Assembly: GCA_934728355.1 (NCBI GenBank) | Contig: CAKVEA010000011.1 | Span: 1-23,040 of the forward strand | DNA length: 23,040 nt | Direction: 5' to 3' | Source of the DNA: an uncultured Eubacteriales bacterium | GTDB lineage: Bacteria; Bacillota; Clostridia; Oscillospirales; Acutalibacteraceae | In this document: in pieces, positions 13,883-23,003 of the stretch | Position numbering within the stretch: the stretch's first letter is position 1 | Layout: each line of letters starts with the position of its first letter | Made by a program: the position numbers and the translations under genes | The notes under the pieces: model-generated | Databases searched by the model: none | Seen by the model: only the letters and a program-made list of their open reading frames with translations | What the model was told of the DNA's origin: nothing

Positions 13883-13935
13883 ATTTTCGGCATATAATTT
13901 TTTCTAATTTTTTAAAACAGGAGGTAAAAAATAAT

Positions 13936-15474
13936 TTGAAAATTGTTGTATTATTGATAGCAGTTTTATGCAGCTTTTTTGCTTTTGCTTTTGGAGTACT
14001 TTACAGAAAATTTCAAGCCGAAAAGATGATTTCTTCAGCCGAAGAAGAAGCTAAAAGAATTTTAGAAGTTGCAAAAGAATTAGCTGAAACAAAGAAAAAA
14101 GAAGTTGTTCTTGAAGGAAAAGAAGAAGTGCAAAAGTTTAGGACAGAAACAGAAAAGGAACTTTTTGAAAGAAGAAAAGATATTCAGCATCAAGAACACA
14201 GAGTTACTCAAAGGGAAGAAAATCTTGACAGAAAAATTGAATCCATGGAGCTTCAAGAAAAAAATATTCTTCAGCATGAAAAAGATGTTAAAAATAAATA
14301 TGCCGAGGCCGAAGATGTTAAGAAAAAACAAATGGAAATACTCCAAAAAATTTCGGGGTTTACAACTCAGCAAGCCAAAAAGTTTATACTTGAAAACCTA
14401 GAAAAAGACCTTATCCATGAAAAAGCAGTTAAAATAGCAATTTATGAACAAGACCTTAAAGACGATTGTGAAAAAAAAGCCAAAGATGTACTTTCCCGAG
14501 CTATTCAAAGATGCACTTGTGATTATGTTTCGGAATCTACCATATCAGTCGTAACACTTCCAAGTGATGATATGAAAGGAAGAATAATCGGCAGAGAAGG
14601 AAGAAATATAAGGTCAATTGAAAATTTAACCGGGGTAGACCTTATAATAGACGACACACCGGAAACCATAACACTTTCTTCTTTTGAACCCGTAAGAAGA
14701 GAAATTGCAAGAATTGCACTTGAAAGATTAGTTGCAGATGGCCGAATTCACCCGGCAAAAATTGAAGAAATGGTAGAAAAAGCCAGAGAAGAAGTTGAAA
14801 AAAATATTCGTGAAGAAGGTCAAAGGGCAGTACTTGAATTCAGAATTAACAGTATTCATCCAGAACTTGTAAATCTTTTAGGAAAACTTAAATTCAGAAC
14901 CAGTTATGGACAAAATGCTCTTAGTCACTCTATAGAGGTTGCCTATATTTGCGGATCGATTGCTTCAGAAATAGGAATAGATTACTCTTTAGCAGTTCGA
15001 GCAGGACTTTTACATGATATAGGAAAAGCTCTTGATAAAGAAAATGAAGGATCCCATATTGAACTTGGAGTAAATGTTTTGAAAAGATATAAAGAATCTG
15101 AAGAAGTTATTCATGCAGTACATGCTCATCACTGTGATATAGATCCTAAAACACCGCTTGCATTTATTTTACAAGCTGCTGATACAGCTTCTGCGGCAAG
15201 ACCCGGAGCAAGACGTGAAAATCCGGAAAACTACATAAGACGTCTTGAAAAACTGGAAGCTTTAGCATCTTCATTTCCAGGAGTCAGAAATTGTTATGCC
15301 ATTCAGGCAGGAAGAGAAATTAGAGTTATGGTTAAACCAGAAGCAGTAGATGATGAAGATATGATACCGCTTGCAAGAGAAATGTGCAAAAAAATTGAGT
15401 CTGAACTCGATTACCCAGGACAAATAAAAATAAATATAATAAGAGAAAGCAGAGCAATAGATTACGCAAAATAA
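13936..15474 (+). CDS. rny: Ribonuclease Y (TTG start)
   Basis: A 512-residue membrane-anchored endoribonuclease that starts decay of many mRNAs. Residues 1-25 form the N-terminal membrane anchor (VVLLIAVLCSFFAFAFGVLY); 30 to about 190 are a long charged coiled coil; about 205-265 are the KH domain with GRIIGREGRNIRSIE; about 325-420 are the HD phosphohydrolase domain with H331, H360 and D361 (LLHDIGKAL). Length matches the B. subtilis enzyme. AGGAGGT lies 10 bases before the TTG, fixing the start. ymdB follows after 12 bases, a conserved pair. The leader holds a terminator-like hairpin. Confidence 0.97.
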   Translation: MKIVVLLIAVLCSFFAFAFGVLYRKFQAEKMISSAEEEAKRILEVAKELAETKKKEVVLEGKEEVQKFRTETEKELFERRKDIQHQEHRVTQREENLDRKIESMELQEKNILQHEKDVKNKYAEAEDVKKKQMEILQKISGFTTQQAKKFILENLEKDLIHEKAVKIAIYEQDLKDDCEKKAKDVLSRAIQRCTCDYVSESTISVVTLPSDDMKGRIIGREGRNIRSIENLTGVDLIIDDTPETITLSSFEPVRREIARIALERLVADGRIHPAKIEEMVEKAREEVEKNIREEGQRAVLEFRINSIHPELVNLLGKLKFRTSYGQNALSHSIEVAYICGSIASEIGIDYSLAVRAGLLHDIGKALDKENEGSHIELGVNVLKRYKESEEVIHAVHAHHCDIDPKTPLAFILQAADTASAARPGARRENPENYIRRLEKLEALASSFPGVRNCYAIQAGREIRVMVKPEAVDDEDMIPLAREMCKKIESELDYPGQIKINIIRESRAIDYAK

Positions 15475-15486
15475 GGAGAGATTTCC

Positions 15487-16260
15487 ATGAGAATTCTTGC
15501 AATAGGAGATATTGTAGGTAAAAACGGTACAGATTTTTTAAGACCAAGACTTAAGAGAATCAGAGAAGAAAATAAAATAGATTTTGTAGTTGCCAATGCA
15601 GAAAATTCTGCCGAAGGAAATGGCGTTTTACCGAATGTTTGTGATGCACTTTTTGAATGTGGCATAGACGTTATAACAGGAGGTAATCATTCATTCAGAA
15701 GGAGAGAAATATTTCCTTATTTAAATAATAACCACAAAGTTTTAAGACCATATAATTTTCCTTCGGCTACAACTCCTGGGGTTGGATATTGTAAAGTGGA
15801 TTTTAAAGACATAAAAGTTGGAGTTATAAATATAATTGGTGTTGTTTATCTTGAAAGTCTTATGTCTCCATTTGAAGCTATTGATGAAGCAATAAAAAAA
15901 TGTAGTGACTGTGCAGTTAAAGTGGTTGACTTTCATGCTGAAGCCACTGCAGAGAAAAGAGCAATGGGATTTTATGTTGACGGAAGGGTTTCTGCTATTT
16001 TTGGGACTCATACACATGTTCAGACTTCGGATGAAGAGATTTTTACGGAAGGAACAGGGTATATTACAGACGTAGGAATGACCGGAGTTATTGATTCTGT
16101 TTTGGGTGTTAAAAAAGAACTTTCCATAAAAAGGATGAAAAATAAAATACCTTTAAGATTTGAAAATGCTCAAGGAAGATGTAAAATTGAGTGTGTTATA
16201 TTTGATGTTGATGAAAAAAGCGGTAAAACAAAAAATATTGAAAGACTCAGAATAATTTGA
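15487..16260 (+). CDS. ymdB: YmdB metallophosphodiesterase
   Basis: A 257-residue calcineurin-like phosphodiesterase. All metal ligands known from B. subtilis YmdB are in register: D8, E39, N40, N67, H150, H175 and H177, with H68 beside them. Family members hydrolyse 2',3'-cyclic nucleotides and influence biofilm and motility decisions; the link to RNA turnover fits its place directly after rny. The B. subtilis-type GGNHSF motif is present at 65-70. AAGGAGAG lies 7 bases before the ATG. No truncation or unusual composition is seen. The next gene begins 34 bases later in the same operon. Confidence 0.95.
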   Translation: MRILAIGDIVGKNGTDFLRPRLKRIREENKIDFVVANAENSAEGNGVLPNVCDALFECGIDVITGGNHSFRRREIFPYLNNNHKVLRPYNFPSATTPGVGYCKVDFKDIKVGVINIIGVVYLESLMSPFEAIDEAIKKCSDCAVKVVDFHAEATAEKRAMGFYVDGRVSAIFGTHTHVQTSDEEIFTEGTGYITDVGMTGVIDSVLGVKKELSIKRMKNKIPLRFENAQGRCKIECVIFDVDEKSGKTKNIERLRII

Positions 16261-16294
16261 ATTTTGTGTATCTTAATTAAGGAGTGTGCTTTAA

Positions 16295-17962
16295 GTGTTA
16301 ACTGGTTTACGTTTAAAAAATGCATTTATTTCAGGTGCAAATAACATAATTAAAAATAAAGAACATGTAAATGAACTAAATATCTTTCCTGTTCCTGACG
16401 GAGACACCGGAACTAATATGTCCATGACAATTTCAACTGCTACCGCAGCTGTCTCAAAACTTTCAGATGAGGCATCTGTAGGAGAAGTTATCCGTGAATT
16501 TGTTCCTAATTTACTTCGCGGTGCAAGAGGAAATTCAGGAGTAATTCTTTCTATACTTTTTAGGGGATTCAATAAACTTTTTTCTAATGCCGAATCATTA
16601 ACCGGAGCAGATTTTATAGATGCTCTCGAAATAGGAGTTAAAGGCGCATATCAGGCGGTAACAAAGCCAACTGAAGGTACAATGCTAACCGTTGCCAGAA
16701 TTGCATATGAGAAAGGTAAAGAAACTCTTGAAGTAAGTAATGATTTAATTGTTGTTTGGGAACAAGTTTGCAAAGGTGCAAAAGAAGCTCTTGAACAAAC
16801 ACCTGAACTTTTACCGGTTTTGAAAAAAGCAGGTGTAGTTGATGCAGGTGGAAAAGGTCTTTGTCTTATATTTGAGGGTATGCTCTCGGTTTTTAAAAAT
16901 GACGAAATTATAGATTGTGAATCTTCTAATAATCAAAATATAGAAAGTGACGATGTTTTTAAAAATGCAGCGGCTGAGTTTGACGGAGACATAAGGTTTA
17001 CCTATTGCACGGAATTCATAGTTAAAAGAAATAGATTCTGTAAAGTGGATCCTCAGAAATTGAAAGTTCGACTTCAAAAAATAGGAGATTGCGTAGTTGT
17101 TGTAAATGACGAAGATATAATTAAAGTTCATGTACATACAGAAATGCCTGGAAAAGCATTGCAAGAGGGGTTAAAATTCGGCCAGCTTATAACTGTTAAG
17201 GTTGAAAATATGAAAGAACAGCACAGACTTGCAGTCGAAGCAAGAAATGAAAAGCTTGCAAAAGAAGAAACAGATGATTTCAGTCCTAAAGGCCCTGAGG
17301 AAGAAGTAGGATTTGTCTCTGTTGCAGCAGGAGAAGGAGTTATATCTCTCTTTAAAGAAATAGGATGTTCAAATGTTATTAGCGGCGGTCAAACAATGAA
17401 TCCAAGCACAGATAAGATAGTTCAAGCTATTTTAGCAACTCCTGCAAAAACAGTTTATGTCTTCCCAAATAATAAAAATATTATTATGTCTGCACAACAA
17501 GCTACTAAACTTGTTAAAGATCGAGAAGCAGTTATAGTACCTACTAAAACCATTCCTCAAGGTATTTCTGCAATGCTTTCTTTTGATGCGGATATGAGTA
17601 AAGAACAAAATTTAGAAAGTATGATTAAAGTTTCATCAAGAGTTAAAACAGGACAAATAACTTTTGCGGCCAGAGATTCTGAATTTGGAGGATTTAAAAT
17701 CAAAGAAAATGATATTTTAGCTCTTTCGGACGGAAAACTTGTATTCAATGAAAAAGATCCTATCAAAGCAGTTGTTAAGTTAGCAAAATCAATGGTTACC
17801 AAAGATTCTGAATTTATGACTCTCATTTATGGAGATGCAGTAAGTCTTAAACAAGCTCAAACCGCTCAAAGTATGATAGAATCAGCTATTAAAAATGATA
17901 TTGAAATTAATTTAGTAAATGGCGGTCAACCGATTTATCATTTTATTATTTCTGTTGAATAA
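16295..17962 (+). CDS. fakA: DAK2/DegV-type fatty acid kinase subunit (FakA, YloV-like; GTG start)
   Basis: A 555-residue protein of the YloV/FakA family. The N-terminal DhaL/DAK2 domain (1 to about 200) has the ATP/Mg site FPVPDGDTGTNMS (D35, D37), RGARGNSGVILSILFRG and GVVDAGGKGLCLI. The C-terminal region has the TYCTEFIV and HVHTEMPG blocks, then GEGVISLFKEIG and SGGQTMNPST, a DegV-like fold. It would phosphorylate fatty acids bound to a FakB partner to feed them into lipid synthesis; no fakB is in the window. The Asp23-like yloU gene that normally precedes yloV is absent here. GGAG lies 10 bases before the GTG codon. Confidence 0.88.
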   Translation: MLTGLRLKNAFISGANNIIKNKEHVNELNIFPVPDGDTGTNMSMTISTATAAVSKLSDEASVGEVIREFVPNLLRGARGNSGVILSILFRGFNKLFSNAESLTGADFIDALEIGVKGAYQAVTKPTEGTMLTVARIAYEKGKETLEVSNDLIVVWEQVCKGAKEALEQTPELLPVLKKAGVVDAGGKGLCLIFEGMLSVFKNDEIIDCESSNNQNIESDDVFKNAAAEFDGDIRFTYCTEFIVKRNRFCKVDPQKLKVRLQKIGDCVVVVNDEDIIKVHVHTEMPGKALQEGLKFGQLITVKVENMKEQHRLAVEARNEKLAKEETDDFSPKGPEEEVGFVSVAAGEGVISLFKEIGCSNVISGGQTMNPSTDKIVQAILATPAKTVYVFPNNKNIIMSAQQATKLVKDREAVIVPTKTIPQGISAMLSFDADMSKEQNLESMIKVSSRVKTGQITFAARDSEFGGFKIKENDILALSDGKLVFNEKDPIKAVVKLAKSMVTKDSEFMTLIYGDAVSLKQAQTAQSMIESAIKNDIEINLVNGGQPIYHFIISVE

Positions 17963-18012
17963 TTTTATTAGTTTTCTTCACGTATAAAAATAGTTTGGAA
18001 AGGCAGATATAA

Positions 18013-19014
18013 ATGAAAATTAGTAAAAAAATTACATTTGCATGTTGTATGTTGGCAGTGACTTTTGGAACTATGGTAGTGTTAAAAGTTTTTGGAAGTA
18101 ATAAAACAGTTAACTTCAATGTTCGTGAAACAAATATTCCCATAGCAATGGCTCTTGACGACAATTATTTGTATCCGACGATAGTAGCAATGACCTCAAT
18201 TCTCGAAAATGCCGATTCCAAAACGAAATACGATTTTTATATTATGCATCCTGCAGAATTTAATGGAGAAAGTAAACGTAAACTCAAAAGTTTGGAAAAG
18301 AAATATAAAAAATGCAAAGTAAATATTATTGACATGGGTAATGATTATAAAGACGCAAATAGTACCGGTCTTGCTACACCGACTTACTATAGACTTTCTC
18401 TTTCCGAACTTTTACCGAAAATTGATAAAATATTGTGGCTTGATGGAGACATATTGGCTTTTAGGGATTTGAAAGAAATGTACGATTTAAATATGGAAGG
18501 AATTTATTATCGTGGTTTTTTAGATTTGAATGTAAATGGGTTTAATAGTTTTAATCTTCCTAAAAGTCAAGGAATATGTGCAGGTGTAATGTTAGTTAAT
18601 CTTTCAAAACTTCGTGAAGATAATATGGTTACGAAATTCAAACAATTCATTAAGGAAAATAATAACAGTCTATATAAGCACGATCAAACTGTTATAAATA
18701 TGATATGCCATGATAAAATAGGGATTCTTCCTCCACAATTTGGTATGTTCAATTTTTACACTAATGCTGAAAATGCAAAATCATATTCCGATAAGCTTAC
18801 AGGGCCTAATAAGTACAGTTATGAAGATATGCATAATGGATTTAATAGCCTTACTGTTTTACATTGCGTAGATAAACCTTGGGTAAGGTTTTACGAAGCG
18901 CCTTTTGGAAACAAATGGTGGGATTATGCTAAAAAAAGCGATTTTTATGTTGAAATATCTAAAAATTATAAATTTTTTGAATATTTAGAAAAACATAATT
19001 TGAATGACAATTAA
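18013..19014 (+). CDS. GT8-family glycosyltransferase with N-terminal signal anchor
   Basis: A 333-residue protein. Residues about 42-300 are a glycosyltransferase family 8 domain: IPIAMALDDNYLYPTIVAM at the start, ATPTYYRLSLSELLP, the metal-binding DxD in WLDGDILAF, CAGVMLVNL, KHDQTVIN and a C-terminal HCVDKPW. These enzymes move a sugar from a nucleotide donor with retention. Unusually, MKISKK is followed by one hydrophobic helix (about 7-27), so the topology predicts the catalytic domain outside the cytoplasm, where nucleotide sugars are scarce. A membrane-tethered enzyme facing inward is possible if the helix is atypical. It lies between fakA and recG, an uncommon place. GGAAAGG lies 8-12 bases upstream of the ATG. 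Confidence 0.88.
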   Translation: MKISKKITFACCMLAVTFGTMVVLKVFGSNKTVNFNVRETNIPIAMALDDNYLYPTIVAMTSILENADSKTKYDFYIMHPAEFNGESKRKLKSLEKKYKKCKVNIIDMGNDYKDANSTGLATPTYYRLSLSELLPKIDKILWLDGDILAFRDLKEMYDLNMEGIYYRGFLDLNVNGFNSFNLPKSQGICAGVMLVNLSKLREDNMVTKFKQFIKENNNSLYKHDQTVINMICHDKIGILPPQFGMFNFYTNAENAKSYSDKLTGPNKYSYEDMHNGFNSLTVLHCVDKPWVRFYEAPFGNKWWDYAKKSDFYVEISKNYKFFEYLEKHNLNDN

Positions 19015-19052
19015 AAAACAGTGTTAGTTTTTTGGGTTTTTAGGAGTTAGAA

Positions 19053-21080
19053 ATGGATATTAATTTGCTAAAAGGTGTTGGAGAAAAAACTTCTTTAATG
19101 CTAAAAAAATTAGGAATAGAAACTGTTGAGGATTTAGTTAAGTTTTATCCCAAAAGATATGAAGATTGGAGTAATCAAATTAAATTAAGTGAAGCAGTCG
19201 GAAAGCAGTCGTCGTGCATTAAAGTTAAAATATTATCTAAGCTTATGCCAGTAAGATTAGGTAGCGGTAAGTTACTTTTTAAGCTTGCCGCTACTGACGG
19301 ACTCGAAAAGGCAGAGCTCCTTTTTTTTAATGATTTTTATTCTTATAAAAAATTTGAAATTCAAAAAGAATATGTAATCATGGGAAAAGTAACTTTTTCT
19401 TTTGAAAAATATCAAATATCTTCTGTTAAAGTAAATGAGTCATGTCAAAATCTGATACCTATATATCAGCAAGTTAAAGGAATTGGCTCGAAAAAAATTT
19501 CTTCATTAATCAGAAGTGCATTTGAAACAGTTACTTTTGATAATGAAATCTTTCCTAAAAAGTTTCTGAAAGAAAATAATTTATGTTCTATAAATTTCGC
19601 AATAAAGAATATACATTTTCCTTCCTCGAAAGATTTTTTAAATATTGCGAGAAATAGGATTATATTTGACGAATTTTTTCTTTACTATTTGAATATGAAA
19701 TCAATAAAAAGTAAAGCAAAGCATTCAACTGAAATTCTTGTGGAAAAAGATTTTTCTGAAGAGTTTTATAAACTTTTACCCTTTAAATTAACAGAATTTC
19801 AAAAAAAGTCTATACAAGAGTGCTTGAATGATATGAATTCGGGTCTTTCGATGAACAGATTGCTTCAGGGAGATGTGGGGTCAGGCAAAACAGCAGTAGC
19901 AGCAGGTATTTCTTATACTGTCTCAAAGAACGGTTATCAGGTTGCATTTATGGCTCCGACCGAATTGCTTGCCGTTCAGCATTATAAAACTCTTTCAGAT
20001 TTTTTTAAAAATTCAGATGTAACAGTGGAGCTTGTTCACGGGTCACTTAAAACTAAGGAAAAAAATATTTCTTATGAAAATGCATCCTCAGGGAACAAAA
20101 AAATAATTGTAGGAACTCATGCTCTTATTTCTGAAAAGTTAAAGTTCAAAAATTTAGGTCTTATTATAACTGACGAACAACATAGATTTGGAGTGAATCA
20201 GAGAGGTAAGCTTACAAAAAAAGGAAAATTCCCTCATGTTCTTGTTATGTCCGCAACACCTATACCAAGAACGCTTGCAATGATTGTTTACGGTGATCTT
20301 GATATTTCAATTTTGCCAAATGCTTTACCAGGAAGGGAAAAAATAGATACTTACCATATTGATTCAAGTAAAAGAGAAAGAATGTTTGGGTTTTTAAGTA
20401 AGATTATTTCTAACGGGAATCAAGCATATATAGTGTGTGCAACTGTCGAAGAAAAAGATACCGATACTTTTACTTTAAATGTGCAAAAGTGCCGAAAAAT
20501 GCTTATTGAATATGGTTTTAAAAGCGAAGAAATTTCTATTTTACATGGCAAAATGAATTCTTCAGAAAAAGACATTATAATGAAAAATTTTATTGAAGGA
20601 AAAATAAAAATTTTAGTTGCAACAACCGTAATAGAAGTTGGTATAGATGTTTCAAATGCAACTGCTATAGTAATCGAAAATGCTGAAAGGTTTGGAATAT
20701 CTCAGCTTCATCAGCTGAGAGGAAGAGTAGGAAGAGGAACTGAAAAATCTTATTGTATACTGGTGTCGGATTCTAGAAGTAAAAATTCATTAAAAAGATT
20801 CGATGCAATGAAAAGCTCCGGAGACGGTTTTTTTCTTTCAGAAGAGGACCTTAAAATAAGGGGCCCCGGAGATTTTTTCGGAGTTAATCAGCATGGAACT
20901 CCGAATATAAAAATATCTACATGTTATGAAGATATACATATAGTTAAAAAAGCTCAGATGTTAGCTCAGAGTTTTTCTGAAAATCTTTCAATATTGGAAA
21001 ATCCTGAATATTTGAATCTTAAAAATAAAGTTTTGGAAATTCAAAGTAATGAAGTGCAGTGTGAAAGTATTATTTTTTAA
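19053..21080 (+). CDS. recG: ATP-dependent DNA helicase RecG
   Basis: A 675-residue branch-migration helicase for stalled forks and Holliday junctions. An N-terminal wedge/OB region (1 to about 230, beginning LLKGVGEKTSLMLKKLGI) precedes two helicase lobes. Walker A is GDVGSGKT (K279), Walker B is DEQH (374-377), followed by VMSATPIPRTLA, then VATTVIEVGIDV and QLHQLRGRVGRG. Length is normal and no frame disruption is seen. AGGAG lies 7 bases before the ATG. recG commonly follows yloV (fakA) in Firmicutes; here a GT8 gene lies between them. Confidence 0.97.
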   Translation: MDINLLKGVGEKTSLMLKKLGIETVEDLVKFYPKRYEDWSNQIKLSEAVGKQSSCIKVKILSKLMPVRLGSGKLLFKLAATDGLEKAELLFFNDFYSYKKFEIQKEYVIMGKVTFSFEKYQISSVKVNESCQNLIPIYQQVKGIGSKKISSLIRSAFETVTFDNEIFPKKFLKENNLCSINFAIKNIHFPSSKDFLNIARNRIIFDEFFLYYLNMKSIKSKAKHSTEILVEKDFSEEFYKLLPFKLTEFQKKSIQECLNDMNSGLSMNRLLQGDVGSGKTAVAAGISYTVSKNGYQVAFMAPTELLAVQHYKTLSDFFKNSDVTVELVHGSLKTKEKNISYENASSGNKKIIVGTHALISEKLKFKNLGLIITDEQHRFGVNQRGKLTKKGKFPHVLVMSATPIPRTLAMIVYGDLDISILPNALPGREKIDTYHIDSSKRERMFGFLSKIISNGNQAYIVCATVEEKDTDTFTLNVQKCRKMLIEYGFKSEEISILHGKMNSSEKDIIMKNFIEGKIKILVATTVIEVGIDVSNATAIVIENAERFGISQLHQLRGRVGRGTEKSYCILVSDSRSKNSLKRFDAMKSSGDGFFLSEEDLKIRGPGDFFGVNQHGTPNIKISTCYEDIHIVKKAQMLAQSFSENLSILENPEYLNLKNKVLEIQSNEVQCESIIF

Positions 21081-21100
21081 TTTTAAAAAGGAGCGATAAT

Positions 21101-21466
21101 GTGATTTCAACGGGAATAGACTTGATTGAAATATCAAGAATAAAAAAATCTATTAAAAGACCCGGATTTTTAAAATTTATTTTTAGTCAGGAAGAAATAG
21201 ATTTTTTTAAAAAAATAAAATTTAACGTTCAAAGCATTTCTGCAGCATTTTGCGCTAAGGAAGCTTTTGCAAAAGCTATGGGGAGCGGTTTTAGAGGTTT
21301 TTCTTTTAGAGATGTTCATATTTTTCACGATAATTTAGGAAAACCTTATATATCTCTTAGCGGTAATGCCAAAAAGCTTTTTTCGGATGATATACTAGAA
21401 ATTTGTTTAAGTTTAACTCATACGAAAAATTATGCCTGTGCAGTAGTTGTATGTATTAATAAATAA
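21101..21466 (+). CDS. acpS: Holo-[acyl-carrier-protein] synthase (GTG start)
   Basis: A 121-residue AcpS that transfers 4'-phosphopantetheine from coenzyme A to the acyl carrier protein. The signature GIDLIEISRI (D7), FSQEEIDFF and FCAKEAFAKAMGSGFRG (E54) metal-binding motifs are intact, as is the closing SLTHTKNYACAVVV. The length fits the trimeric bacterial type. AAGGAG lies 8 bases before the GTG start, 20 bases after recG. The next gene, nnrD, is a frequent neighbour of acpS. Confidence 0.95.
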   Translation: MISTGIDLIEISRIKKSIKRPGFLKFIFSQEEIDFFKKIKFNVQSISAAFCAKEAFAKAMGSGFRGFSFRDVHIFHDNLGKPYISLSGNAKKLFSDDILEICLSLTHTKNYACAVVVCINK

Positions 21467-21488
21467 TCCTTGTGATACTTGGAGGTAA

Positions 21489-22382
21489 TTGAAAATGGAA
21501 GTCTATAATCATAGTATAAGTATTATAAATGAAGAAATAGTTAGACATAAGTTTCCAAAACGTCCTGATGAAAGTTATAAGGGTGATTTCGGTAAGCTTT
21601 TTTGTGTTTGTGGAAGTAAAAAAATGCCCGGAGCATTAATGTTTGTTGTTAATGCAGCACTTAAAAGCGGTGTTGGAGGAATAAAAGTATGTGCTACTCC
21701 TTCTCTGTATGGAAAAATAAATAACTTTGAGCCAACTCTTTGTATAGTAGAAGAAAACGAAGAAGGTTTTATAAGCAAAAAATCCATAGAAACAATTGTA
21801 AAAGATATGAATAGTTGTTCTGCAGCAGTAGTTGGACCTGGTCTTGGAATAAATGAGGATACAAAATTATTAGTATATAAGATAATTAAAAAATCTTCTG
21901 TACCACTTGTAATAGATGCTGACGGAATAAATGTAATTTCTGAGAATATAAATATATTAAAAGAAAAAAACAGTGAAATTATTTTAACTCCGCATGTAGG
22001 AGAAATGTCTAGGCTTATAAATAAAAGTATAGAAAATATAAACAGTAAAAAAATTGAATATGCAAGTGAATTTGCAATAGAAAATAAAATAAATATTGTT
22101 TTAAAAGGTCCTAAAACAGTTATAAGCGATGAAATGGGAAACTTATTTTTAAATTATAATAGTAATTCAGGAATGGCAAAAGGAGGAAGTGGTGATGTTC
22201 TCTCAGGTATAATAGGATCTTTGGTATCTCAAAAGCTTTCTTTAAAAGATGCAGCAATATGCGGTGTTTTTTTACATGGCTTTGCGGGGAATATTTGTAG
22301 AGAAAAATTTTCAAGTGTTTCAATGCTGCCAACAGATTTAATAAATGAGCTTCCAAATGTATTTTTGAAATTTGGGTTATAA
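21489..22382 (+). CDS. nnrD: ADP-dependent NAD(P)H-hydrate dehydratase
   Basis: A 297-residue repair enzyme that dehydrates the damaged hydrated form of NAD(P)H using ADP. The YjeF C-terminal/ribokinase-like fold is shown by GDFGKLFCVCGSKKMPGALM, VGPGLG, VIDADGINVI, LTPHVGEMSRL, VLKGPKTVI and the nucleotide-binding GMAKGGSGDVLSGIIGSL. The epimerase domain (NnrE, YjeF N-terminal), fused in many bacteria, is absent here, so the epimerase would be separate or missing. A 27-residue N-terminal stretch precedes the domain. GGAGGT lies 8 bases before the ATG; the gene sits 22 bases after acpS and 9 before the lipoprotein gene. Confidence 0.93.
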   Translation: MKMEVYNHSISIINEEIVRHKFPKRPDESYKGDFGKLFCVCGSKKMPGALMFVVNAALKSGVGGIKVCATPSLYGKINNFEPTLCIVEENEEGFISKKSIETIVKDMNSCSAAVVGPGLGINEDTKLLVYKIIKKSSVPLVIDADGINVISENINILKEKNSEIILTPHVGEMSRLINKSIENINSKKIEYASEFAIENKINIVLKGPKTVISDEMGNLFLNYNSNSGMAKGGSGDVLSGIIGSLVSQKLSLKDAAICGVFLHGFAGNICREKFSSVSMLPTDLINELPNVFLKFGL

Positions 22383-22391
22383 GGTGATTTT

Positions 22392-22898
22392 TTGAAAAAA
22401 ATATTTATGCTGTCAAGTATTTTATTAAGTAGTTTAATTATTGGTGGTTGTAATAATTCTATTGACAAGTCTTTTCCAATGCAAAATAACGTTATTGAAA
22501 GAGATGTAAAAATTTCTTTGGCATGCCAACAGTATGAAGGAAAAGTGTATCATAGTCCTGAAGGACTAACAAGTATTACTTTTTCTTCTCCACAAAATTT
22601 GAAAGATTTTACTATATCGAGAAACTCTGGAACATTTGAAATTACTCAGAATGGTTTGGAAGGTCAGTATACCAAACAACCACTGCCTCAAAACTCTGAA
22701 TTGAGATATTTTATGGATATTTTAGATACAATAAGCAAAGATAAAAGTAAATTAACATTAAAAAAGGAAGAAGAAGGGGAAAAATTATATTCAGGTGTTA
22801 TAAATAATAATGAATTTAGTATCATTTTAGGGAAAAATAATGATATAATCAGAATTTCAATGAGCAACCCAGAGATGGAAGTGGAATTTAAGTACTAA
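22392..22898 (+). CDS. Small putative lipoprotein (168 aa, TTG start)
   Basis: Residues 1-20 are a lipoprotein signal: KK, a hydrophobic core and the lipobox LIIGGC with C20 as the lipidated cysteine. The remaining 148 residues are strand-rich (VYHSPEGLTSITFSSP, FTISRNSGTFEIT, SGVINNNEFSIILG), compatible with a LolA-like or similar sheet, but I do not recognise a named family. The protein would sit on the outer face of the cytoplasmic membrane. AAGGTGAT lies 7 bases before the TTG, 9 bases after nnrD, so it is the last gene of the rny operon. No clear terminator is seen after its stop codon. Confidence 0.8.
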   Translation: MKKIFMLSSILLSSLIIGGCNNSIDKSFPMQNNVIERDVKISLACQQYEGKVYHSPEGLTSITFSSPQNLKDFTISRNSGTFEITQNGLEGQYTKQPLPQNSELRYFMDILDTISKDKSKLTLKKEEEGEKLYSGVINNNEFSIILGKNNDIIRISMSNPEMEVEFKY

Positions 22899-22973
22899 AA
22901 TGATTCAAAAATTACAAAATGCACAAATGATATAAATTAAAGTTGGTTAAAACGTAAAACCTAAAAAAAAGTG

Positions 22974-23003
22974 TTGACAAGACAGGAGGTGATATGATAC
23001 TAT
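22974..23003 (+). promoter_or_regulatory. Strong promoter, possibly of an rRNA or tRNA operon
   Basis: TTGACA (22974-22979), 18 bases, and an extended -10 TGA-TACTAT (22995-23003). The following 37 bases are much richer in G+C than the surroundings (CGCTGAGGGGAACGG and on) and do not open a reading frame before the window ends. That abrupt change suits the leader of a stable RNA operon. Confidence 0.55.

Noticed and set aside
14080..14401. ORFs on both strands within the rny coiled-coil region
   Set aside because: Shadows created by the lysine/glutamate-rich (A-rich) coding sequence of rny.
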